DNA of 64,000 nt from Gymnothorax reevesii (taxonomy: Eukaryota > Chordata > Actinopteri > Anguilliformes > Muraenidae). The stretch covers positions 78,517,367-78,581,366 of the forward strand of contig CM056580.1 of assembly GCA_029721435.1 (NCBI GenBank), in the 5' to 3' direction. Each line of letters starts with the position of its first letter. Position 1 is the first letter of the stretch. The translations under genes were made by a program, and so were the position numbers. The notes under the pieces were generated by a model, which was not told where the DNA came from, did not search any database, and saw only the letters and a program-made list of their open reading frames with translations. Below, one piece after another: positions 54,950 through 64,000 of the stretch.

Positions 54950-57900
54950 GAATCCCAAAGAGGCTACGGGGAGCTGGGTGGCCCACCACCCACGAGGAGA
55001 GGAGTAGAGGTTGGGTGCAGTGCAGACTGGGTTGCAGACAGTGGCAGAGGCCCGTGTGTTCTGGGCCCTGGTCATGGAATCTGGCTCTTGGGTCACAGAG
55101 CATCACCACACTGGCGGGGAAGGAGCCGGAGCTTGTGCAGGAGGTTGAGTGGTGCCAGATAGATATAGTCAGACTCCCCTCCGTGTGCATCTATGGCTCC
55201 AGAATCAAGCTCCTTAACAGGGCTGGACTCTCTCCGTTTCTAAAGTTGCCCAAGGTAAGGGGCAGCAAGCAGGCATGGGGATATTTGTGCCCCCTCGGCT
55301 GAGTGCCGTCTTGTTAGAGTTCATCCCAGTGAACGAGAGAGTCTCTGCAATTTGCTTGTAGGTTGCAGAGGGGAAAGCCCTGACTGTTGTTTGTGCTTAC
55401 TCACCTAACAGCAGTTCAGAGTATCCAGCCTTCTTGGAGTCCATGGGCTGGGTCCTGGAAAAGGCTCCTACTGGGGATTCCATAGTTTTGCTAGGAGACT
55501 TCAACGCTCACATGGGCAATGATGGAGACACTTGGAGGGGAGTGATTGGGAGGAATGGCCTCCCTGATCTGAACCCGAACAGTACTTTTTAATAGATGTC
55601 TGTGCTAGTCAAGGATTATTCATAACAAACACTATGTTCGAGCATAAGGGTGTTCATAAGTGTACTTAGTACCAGAACACTCTTAGCTAAAGGTCGATGA
55701 TCAATTTTGTTGTCGTTTTAACAGATCTGTGGTTGTGTGTTATGGATACTCCGGTGAAGAGAGATTCTGAGCTGTAAACTGATCACCACCTGGTGGTGAG
55801 TAGGATCAGATGGAGGGGAAGACAACCAAACAGACCTGGGAAGCCTAAATGTATTGTTCAGGTTGACTGGGAACGTTTGGTTGAGGACTCTGTCTAGATG
55901 ATTTTCAACTCACACCTCCGGAAGAGTTTTTACCATATACCGGGGGATGCTGGGGACATGGAGTCTGAGTGGACCCTGTTCAAAGCCTCCATTGTGGAAA
56001 CGGTTACCGCAAGCTGTGGCCTGAAGGTTGTCATGCCAGTCATGGTGGCAACCCAAGAACTCGTTGGTGGACCCCAGTGTTGAGGGAGGCCGTCAAGCTG
56101 AAGAAGGTGGCCTTTCGGGCTTGGTAGGCTCAAAGGACCCCCGACTCGGCAGACTGGTACCGGCAGGCCAGAGGGACTGCCGCTGCAGTAGTTGCTGAAG
56201 CAAAAACTCGGTGAGGGTAGGGAGAAGGACTTTTGGTGGCCTCACAGAGGTTCTGGCAAACAGTCACACGGCTCAGGAAGGGGAGGCAGGGCTTCGCCCA
56301 GGGTGTTTTCAACAGGGGTGGGGAACTGCTGACCTCAACTGAGGATATAGTCTGGTGGTGGAAGGAGCACTTTGAGGAACTCCTGAATCCGGCAGATATA
56401 CCTTCCATTGAGGAGGCAGGGTTGGTGGACTCAGGCGAGTCATTGCCCACTTCCGTGGTGGAAGTCGCTCAGATGGTCAAAATGCTCTACACTGGCAAGT
56501 CACTCGGAACGGACGAAATTCGCTCTGAGATGCTGAAGGCCCAGGATGCTGTTAGGCTGTCATGGTAGACATGCCTGTTCAACATTGCATGGATGTCGGG
56601 TCCAGTACCCATGGAATGGCAAACTGGGGTGGTGGGTCTCATTTTTAAAAAAGGGGACCGGAGGGTTTGCTCCAATTATAGGGGATTACACTGCTCAACC
56701 TCCCAGATAACGTCTCTGCCAGGGGTGCTGGCAATGACATTCCATCTGATTGTCGAACCTTGGATTCAGGAGGAGCAGTGCGGGTTTCGTTCTGGCCGTG
56801 GAACAGTATACCAAATTTTTACCATCGCATTGATTCTGGAGGGGTCATGGGAGTTTACCCATCCAGTCTACACGTGTTCTGTGGACTTGGAGAAGGCTTA
56901 TGACCGTGTCCCATGAGGTATCCTGTGGGGGTAGCTGCGGGAGTATGGGGCTCCTGGGCAATTAAATGAAGCTATTTGATCCCTGTACAACCAAAGCTGG
57001 ACTTGTACCTGCATTCTCAGGATTAAGTAGGACTCGTTTCCAGTTGGTGTTGGACTCCACCAAGGATGTGCCTTGTCACCTATTCTGTCCATGATTTTCA
57101 TGGACAGGATTTCACTGGGCAGCCTTGGTTTGGAGGGTGTCCAGTTTGGTGGCCCCAGGATTGCATTACCGCTGTTTTCAGATGATGTGGTCCTGCTGGA
57201 TTAATCACAATGCGACCTGCAACGTGCACTGGAGTGGTTTGCAGCTGAGAGTGAAGTGGTCCAAATAATTCAGGCCCTCCAAAGCTAAGTCCATGGTTCT
57301 CTCCAGGAAAAGGGTGGATTGTCCCCTTCAAATGGGGGGTGAGTTGTTTCCCCACATGGAGAAGTTCAAGTATCTCGGGGTCTTGTTCATGAGTGAGGGT
57401 AAGATGGAGCATGAGATTGACAGACGGGTCACTGCAACGTCGGCAGTGAAGCAGGCGCCTTACTAGTCCATTGTGATGAAGAGGGAGCTGAGCATAAAAG
57501 CAAAGCTCTCGATTTACTGGTCAATCTACGTTCCAACCCTCACCTATGGTCACAAGCTTTGGATAGTGACCGAAAGAATAAGATTGCGAATACAAGCAGC
57601 TGAAATGAGCTTTATCCGTAGGATGGCTGGGCTGACCCTTAGAGATGGAAAGGTGGAATTCGGACATCAGGGAGTGGCTCAGAGTAAAATCGCTGCTCCT
57701 CCACATTAAGAGGAGTCAGTTGAGGCGGTTTGGGCATCTAGTCCAGATCCCTACTAGACGCCTCCCTGTAGAGGTTTTCTGGACATGTCCAACTGGGAAG
57801 AGGCCCTGAGGCAGACCCAGGACACGCAGGAGGGACAGGGAACAGCCTGGGGTCCCCCAAGTAGCGGTGGAGGAAGTGGCTGGGGAGGGGGGTGTCTGGG

Positions 57901-57972
57901 CCTCTCTGCTTAGTCTGTTACCCCCGCAACCCGGCCCCAGATAAGTGGTGGAAAATGGATGGAGGGATGGAT
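54950..57972 (+). pseudogene. Rex3-like (RTE-clade) LINE, long degenerate copy
   Basis: Endonuclease motifs are [13 protein letters not shown] (about 55486-55525) and DHHLVV (about 55780). RT motifs are GLIFKKGDRRVCSNYRG (about 56635-56685), EEQCGFRSGRGTV, VDLEKAYDRVP (about 56883-56916) and LFSDDVVLL (about 57173-57200, the FADD box with Ser for Ala). The C-terminal part is VPTLTYGHKLWIVTERIRLR and a GRPRRRP-type tail. Many frameshifts and stops break it. The 3' end has a GGAT-rich tail (aaaatggatggagggatggatg). It lies opposite to sh2b3 transcription. The 5' end is truncated or unclear, and no target duplication was identified. Confidence 0.85.
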
Positions 57973-57974
57973 GT

Positions 57975-58330
57975 AAAAAGGAATCCAACCCTACCTAGCA
58001 CAATGTGATAAAGTAAATGCCCTCTTAGTTACTCAATCAACCAAAAAAAAAAAAAAAACAAATTTCATTGGTATTCGGCTTCAAATTCACTACATATACC
58101 CAGGCATGAACACTGTCAGCCATGTTGAATTAAAACATCACTTAACTACAACCCGTCTGGCAAAAGGCAGCACAAGATGCTGTAATCTAAAAAAAATCAA
58201 GGACAGATGAAAAATACAGTCATTGACATCTGTCAGTCAGGAAAAGTTGCACAGCCATTTTTTATGCTCAGACTCCAGTGAACTGTTGTGAGAGCCTTAG
58301 AACAATGGTAAACCTTCCCAGGGGTAGCCA
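57975..58330 (+). pseudogene. Tc1-like element, 5' part only
   Basis: The phrases catcacttaactacaacccg, caagatgctgtaatctaa, cattgacatctgtcagtcag, ccagtgaactgttgtgagag and aaccttcccaggggtagcca follow, in order, the 5' transposase region of a common fish Tc1 family. The sequence is lost after about 58330. No open frame remains. Confidence 0.65.
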
Positions 58331-58389
58331 GACTGCCAAAATTAAGTGTTTAAGCATGGGCTAAGATTGTATATAAATGAGGTGTGCAG

Positions 58390-58570
58390 TTGTTGTCCGT
58401 AGGTTTGTATTTTGTTAACTTATTGTATTTTGTCACTCCTGTTGTTTACACACTTTGTAATTTTAAGTGAAATGGTGAGCTGTCTTGGCCAGGTCTCCCT
58501 CGAAAAAGAGATTTTGAATCTCAAGGGATTTTCCTGGTTAAATAAAGGTTAATTAATTAAAATTAATAAA
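58390..58570 (+). repeat. LINE-like 3' tail remnant
   Basis: The phrase ttggccaggtctccctcgaa .. gagattttgaatctcaaggg .. tcctggttaaataaaggtta ends in a taattaattaaa tail. I recognise this as a widespread fish retroelement 3' end. It is only about 180 bp long, so family assignment is tentative. It ends about 30 bp before the sh2b3 splice donor at 58598. Confidence 0.5.
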
Positions 58571-58598
58571 TAACCTGCCAGAACACGGTGGGACTCAC

Positions 58599-58700
58599 CT
58601 TTAAAACAAACGTGTTAATGTTGTCTGGCATCTCCAGCCGGTTACAGCGACGCACCTCTGTCACATCTGAGCACCTCGCCATCAGCTTGGAGTTGGAGCT
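58599..58700 (-). CDS. sh2b3: sh2b3 exon: central PH domain
   Basis: 34 codons in phase 0 at both ends: [34 protein letters not shown]. The mammalian counterpart is [34 protein letters not shown]. This is PH-domain strand and loop sequence, in which VRRC(N/T)RLEMPDN is diagnostic of SH2B proteins. The acceptor is gtactttacag and the donor is TTAAAG|gtgagt. It is the most upstream sh2b3 exon seen. The start codon, dimerisation domain and first PH strands are absent from 58701-64000. Confidence 0.96.
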
Positions 58701-59454
58701 CTGTAAAGTACACAGGAACATAGACAGTCAAGCAAACAGCTAGACAGACAGACAGACAAGCTGATAGAAGACAAGATGATGAATGGGTTGCGAGTTTTGT
58801 TCGAACATTCTCTACATAGCCTTTCTTTCCTGTCTCCCCTCAACTCAGCTACATCCGCCCAAGATACCAAATGATCCTCGCTTGTTATCTGGGCAGCAGA
58901 CTTGCCAGCTCCTGGTGGTCCCCTTTTTAAAAGACGCCTGCAGCACTGTTTAGGTTTTAGATTTTAGTAGTAGTTTTCATTCATGGATTCAGTGAGCTCA
59001 GATGATTTTAAAAACATTTTTTTAATTTATGGGTGGGGGTGCTGGCGGGCTGCGTTGTTGGTTAAATTTATTTAGTTGTATTTTCGCTTTATTTTCTAAC
59101 ATTGAATTTCAGGAAGTACTGGATTGTGCAAGCAAGACTCCAGATGCTTCATGACTAGTTTGGGAATTGAAGTTTGAGCTCTGACACGAATCTTTGAACA
59201 TCTGCGAACCGTACAGGCTGTGCTTTGAAAAACCACTGGCACGCAACAGTGACCCAGCCTCCCTATCAGAGCCCAAGGGCCTAACTCAGGACCACACTCC
59301 TAGCATTGTTTTTTTTTTTCTTTCCTTTTTTCAAAGCAAAACTGAAAGATTAGGACAAGGTTCTGTTCGCTGCACTCTGGTGAGAACTCGCAGAGAGGTT
59401 TAGAGACTAACTCAGTGAAGAACCCCATGCAGCCATGAACCTTGATAGCACAAA

Positions 59455-59660
59455 TCAGAACAAGCACACAAAAATACAGGCATATGTAGACGCAAAGTAG
59501 AAGCACACAAATACTGTCATACATACACATTTGCGCATACACACAGGCACACACACATATATACACACACACACACACACACTGAAGTAGTCATACATTC
59601 TACGAACTTGTGCATACCGACTTATAGACTCATATACACACATGTGCGCACACACATTTT
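59455..59660. repeat. CA-rich microsatellite region
   Basis: Imperfect (CA)n with TA steps (tacacacacacacacacacac near 59563-59581), flanked by acatacac-type phrases. The - strand frames CVCVYICVCA are artefacts. Confidence 0.9.
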
Positions 59661-61039
59661 TACATACACAAGTAAAGCTAAACAAAAACAGGATGTAAAG
59701 GCCAGTTTCAAAAAACAGGGCCCGTACATGTTCACAGGTGAAAAAAACACCCAGGATGATGTCATCACCATGAGAAAGAGGGGACTTGTCTCTTAGTCCA
59801 TTGCTTGAGAGGCTGAGCGTCCACATTACTTCACAATTACCAATGATGTAAACTTCTGAAAACAATGCCCATCACAAAGCTTATCTTTGAATTTCCAACC
59901 TATATAATGTCATACGAACCCTACTGCATGAGTTTCAGACTCGTATATACAGTATATAAGGCTATTGAGCTTTAAAATTTTAATTTAAGACATAAATTTC
60001 ACTCTAATATCCATTGTAAGTATATGAAGACCACAAAGGAAAAATTATTACAGTCCAAATTTTGCATTTTTGTATATTTTACATATTATGTATTTTTATT
60101 ATATTTATAATAATATATGGTGTATAATAATATTATATATTATCATAATATTTTAATGTTATATTTTTATTTCCATTGTGGTCTTCATACTTTTCAGAAA
60201 TTCCACATGAAAAAAATCAAGATGTCAGTGCTACTTTTCATTTTGGACAAATTTGCTGCCTAGAATTTGGCCAAAGCTGGGTGCCATCACTAGCATATTT
60301 ATTTGTGTCAGCCAAAAGCACCCACAATGCACTTCCAACCTGAAAGAGTAATATCTGTTACCACAAAGCTTATTCAGTTTCAAAATGTGTCCACAGAATT
60401 GAAAAAATGGCCTCAAACTCAGCATCAGTATGAATATAATGCTAATATGAATCAAAACTACTGTATTCTTTACTCATTATTGGTCTGGTACACTGCAATA
60501 CTTCTATCCATTAACAAAAGGTCAGCTCTGTGTTAAAGCTTAAATTATTAGCTCTACGAATTAGCTAAGTATTTCAAGCCTGTGTTTTGAGCCCATTTCA
60601 CAGAAAACAAAACGACGCATTCAAGAGAGGAGGCAGAAAATAGAAAAAGTAGGTTAGGAAACCACAAGGAAATTCAAATTTGAGCAAGAATATTGAAAAC
60701 CTGAAAGGATTTCAAAACTTCGGCTACCTGGTATTAACCAGTTTCAAGTTCATAGTTTTCATAAATTATTTTTAAAAATATTTTTTAAAATTACAAACAG
60801 GGAAGTGGCACATCCATCATCCAACATAATTTGAGGAAGATAAAAATATTCTCACATACGCAGTGTTCTGAACCTCAGGAAATGGGACTTCACAGAGATT
60901 AAAATCCTTGATATCTTGTTATGAATATCAAAGGAGTATTAGACAGCTGCAGTCAACACTGACATTAACAAAACCAAGAAAACTGGCTACGATTTCTGGG
61001 TAAGTGCTAAAGAGTTCACAATAGCACTATGCACCTGAA

Positions 61040-61175
61040 ACCTGCGGTTGAGATGAAGGTCGCTGTGCTGCTTTCTTTCAGTACACACTTCTCAGTACAG
61101 ATCAAGTTGAAAGTAAAATTTTTCGCATCGTCCGTCAGATTGGGCTCGATACGAGACTCCGCTTCAAGATCTCCT
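61040..61175 (-). other. Open segment of unknown origin
   Basis: On the - strand a stop-free stretch reads GDLEAESRIEPNLTDDAKNF, TFNLICTEKCVLKESSTATF, ISTAGFR. It has an acceptor-like ctcag before it and gcag|gtttca after it, but no Met. I do not recognise the family. It does not match the part of SH2B3 that should precede the 58700 exon. It may be a transposon-derived coding fragment or chance. Confidence 0.25.
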
Positions 61176-63580
61176 GAGCGATAAGTAGGAAGAGGTGAGT
61201 CATGTCTAGAATTCGCTGATATTCATGAGCGCACTCTAAGCACAAGGCACGTGGAAAAGGTCTGTGCGGAGCATGGTTTTCACATCAGATTTCAACTCAC
61301 TGGAACTGATAAGCCTAACAGCTGATGGCAAAATGTCCAGCAGCAAAACAGGTGCTAATCACATGCTGTGTCCTCATTAAAAATATCAAGATTAAAAAAT
61401 AGCACACGTCTACAGTCTATGGGGGTTCCAGCTGTCTCTGAACAAATTTACCTTGGGGTCCATCAAGGGCTTCTTTTTGGAACCCACATAATTTCGCCAC
61501 CACAAAATTCTTCCAGGTCATTTCACATAGTATCCTTATTTCTCTTTCTGATTTTTACTTCTTTAAGTAATTAATATCGGTACCCACTGTTATTCTGATT
61601 TTTAAATAGAAATATGTATCAACTAACCTATTTTAGGTCTAATGCACTCTGTACACTAGAAAGAAAATGATACAGTAACAAATAAGGATTATTACTGCTA
61701 TCAATATTATTATAAAGCCAATGAAATGGAGTGGGCACCAGTGCATATTTTATCAAAAGTCTTTGGAAAGCTTTAAAACACCCTTTTATTCCACTTTTTA
61801 TAATATTCACAATAGTAATCATCCTTGTTACAGAAGAGCTACCTCCCAGTAGGTTTTCACTCCAACCCTAACAAAGCACACGTCATTCTACAGCTAGACA
61901 CTTTTTGCGCTGCCAAATCAGGAGTCAGGAGCACCATATCAGGGCTAAAATGAAAACCTTTTGTGTGGTAGATCTCAGGGTATGTTACCACAGCTGAGGT
62001 ATCAAGCATAATGAGTCCTTACGCATCATAGAAAGAGCCAGTCAGATGGGACTTTGCCTCTTGCTGCTAGACCCCTTCTACACAAAAAAGAGTAGAAAAC
62101 TGGTCTTGAAGAGAGATGCAGAGGTCGGTCATGTGCACAGAGAAGGTGGCTGCTACTCTATATCTTGCACCCTGACACTCACCAAGGGTACCCCAGTGCA
62201 TCCAGGAAGTTCAACATCATGATCGCTAGTAACTGCACAATGCTACTCATGGTAAGCCTTCAATAGAAAAGCATCTCACATCCTAACAGCATCTGAGTGT
62301 AACTCCATCATTACCCCTGGTGGTTCCAAAAGATTTATAGTCAGCAGGCCAGTAATGCTGAGGCTAAAAATCACATTCGTCATGTACTTGACGGCCAACT
62401 AAGTGCAGGGGAATGATGGCCATTTCCAAACAAATTGTGACAAACCAAGGACTGCTGTGTGACCACGAGAACCTACTTCCTGTTGCAATCGGCCTTTTTT
62501 GCTTATGCAGGGCATCGACCAGATTCACCTGGCCTGTCGCGATAATCAATGAATCAATTAATTTAACGATAACAAAAAATGAGGTCGTTAAGTTTTCTGG
62601 GGTCGATAATTTTCATTTATCAAAGACGCTGGATGTCAAGAGAGTTAACTCCAGTGCATTGATCTTGACCGATTACTCGCGGTTCCTTACTCCTCCGTGG
62701 AGTGAAATTTCTTCTCAATCACTCACTCTTTGTCTCAGGGATGTGATTTTTCCGCTAATTTGGGGAATTCCGCTTTATTATCTTCAAAATTAAAAAAAAA
62801 AATAAAACTCTGATTTTTCAGTCATGAAAATCCGATTTCATATCTACAGCATTCCGACTTTTAGTATTTCCGAAACTGAATTGATCTTACGCATGATGCA
62901 TTCTACAGAACTTCCGTTTTCAAATTAGCTAGATACGGCACTCCGGTCAAATGTCATGCTGTGTGGGCAGGGGCTGCGGCGGCAAGTTTCAACACTGCGG
63001 AAAAGAAACGACTTAGATATTGCGGATATTCGAGACGACAGATGGCTTGTAGTATAGTAATAATAATTAATAGTCCGTATACCTGTATTTTGTGTAGCCC
63101 ATTCGGCTAGTGGAGCGAGGATGAAGCAGTCTTGTAGCCTAAGTTTCGGCGGCGTGAGTGGTTGACGGCTGAACACTGCTGCGTCCCTTTATGTAACTCG
63201 TCGTGACAAATGCTGTACACCGCTGGTAAGTTGCGTGGTCGGTTCAATGTGAATCAGTAACCCCCGGGAGTGCGAGCGGGTGCTCGTCTTAGCTCTTTGA
63301 GGCACCTTCACCAGCTCCCATTAATGGTAGTATGACCAGTCAAACCATAACTTTGCATTACTTAAGCCAACCAACAAACCTGATGGACCTTTATTTTCCT
63401 ACCTCACTTTTGCACACTTTAATATGAAGCATTATCACCCTACATTTTCACTTCAGTGAATGCTGAATTAATTGGTTACTGTGGCCAGCATACGCACGGG
63501 TTATCAGTGCTAACACAGCTGAGCGTCTCGCTCCAAAGCTAAATCATGATTATTTCATCAGCTGCCCAGCTAATCAAGGA

Positions 63581-63668
63581 CCTTTAGCAATATTAGCGAA
63601 CAATACCACTAACTTTTCTATTGCGTCATAAAGGTATAAGTTAGTGGTATCGTTCGCTAATATTAAAG
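63581..63668. repeat. Hairpin/MITE-like inverted repeat (~33-bp arms)
   Basis: The arm CCTTTAGCAATATTAGCGAA, CAATACCACTAACTT (63581-63615) is mirrored by AAGTTAGTGGTATCG, TTCGCTAATATTAAAGG (about 63637-63668) with a few mismatches. The loop is about 20 bp. No coding capacity. Confidence 0.85.
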
Positions 63669-64000
63669 GTGTTTCAGCCCTTCCTCATAGTTTCACTTCT
63701 GTTTTTTCAGGTAAATGGAGCGTCCCTGGATACCGAATATAGCCGAATGTGGCTGGTTAGTGACACTGTTTTCCGTTGTCGTTTGGCTTATTCATAAGGT
63801 CAATTTGTAATGCGTAATATGTAATGCATATTTCCTGGAGTTCCATCAAGATTGTGTTTTTAGTCAATAATTGGAAGTTGAAAATACACACAAAACTCAT
63901 AGATGGTTTCTACAGATGATTGGATAAAGAATAAAGATTTATTAGTGGCATGTAGTGATTATGTTCTTATTTTTTATTTTTGCTATTACACAATACATTC

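Larger units (their letters stand above)
48372..58598 (-). other. sh2b3: sh2b3 intron, 10.2 kb, densely transposon-filled
   Basis: The donor is AAAG|gtgagt and the acceptor is tcctcacag. It holds CA repeats (48420-48530), a Tc1 element split by a Rex3-like copy (48716-50780), a piggyBac-like element with a hAT MITE inside (51532-52971), a short Tc1 derivative (53136-53950), a long Rex3-like copy (54950-57972), a Tc1 5' remnant (57975-58330) and a LINE-like tail (58390-58570). In 50790-51530 and 53955-54940 there are ggcc(t/g)tgg/gtgccc phrases at both ends that may belong together, but I could not define an element. Confidence 0.85.
58701..64000 (-). other. sh2b3: sh2b3 intron, 3' part (extends beyond window)
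   Basis: The acceptor is tttacag at 58701-58703. It contains CA repeats (59455-59660), an AT-rich patch (60070-60165), an unexplained 140-bp open segment (61040-61175, - strand), and a hairpin (63581-63668). Elsewhere (58860-59440, 59665-61030, 61180-63570, 63670-64000) I see no gene. 62520-62640 (cgcgataatcaatgaatcaa) resembles hAT-type end sequence but has no identifiable partner. Confidence 0.7.

Overview
The window is a vertebrate nuclear locus, almost certainly from a ray-finned fish. It has long GT-AG introns and the 3' halves of two vertebrate genes. It is also crowded with repeats typical of fish: Tc1/mariner, hAT and piggyBac-like DNA elements, an RTE-clade (Rex3-like) retrotransposon, CA/GT microsatellites and GC-free minisatellites. 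Nothing bacterial or viral is present, and I cannot name the species.

Left third (about 1-19,200, + strand): the last five coding exons of atxn2 (ataxin-2), at 1046-1172, 5873-6027, 10343-10558, 10794-10959 and 18759-18787. Their phases join without a break and end in the conserved C-terminus HHQQQL-stop. A 3' UTR with an AATAAA signal follows. The introns hold palindromic MITEs, tandem arrays and a three-layer nested transposon (6077-9559).

Middle (about 19,200-30,230): a gene-poor convergent intergenic region. It holds a Tc1-like element inserted in an older Tc1-like element (20818-22338), further Tc1 debris, a 63-bp-arm hairpin (24207-24362) and a hAT MITE with perfect 8-bp target duplications (29301-29881).

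Right half (30,228-64,000, - strand): six 3' exons of sh2b3 (LNK adaptor), read from 58700 down to 30228. They encode the second half of the PH domain, a linker, the whole SH2 domain and the C-terminal tail ending IDNQYMFL. The upstream N-terminal exon or exons must lie beyond 64,000. The introns carry a 51-bp VNTR of about 33 units, a 31-bp minisatellite, a near-identical 526-bp direct repeat, a Rex3-like copy nested in a Tc1 element, a hAT MITE nested in a piggyBac-like element, and a degenerate long Rex3-like copy.

The two genes point at each other (atxn2 +, sh2b3 -). This matches the adjacent, convergent SH2B3-ATXN2 arrangement in mammals, so the block is conserved synteny rather than a new gene cluster. 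The two genes have separate jobs: RNA metabolism/stress granules (ataxin-2) and cytokine-receptor/JAK signalling restraint (SH2B3). I found no new multi-gene system. The most informative features are the datable nested insertions and the tandem arrays that sit directly on splice sites.
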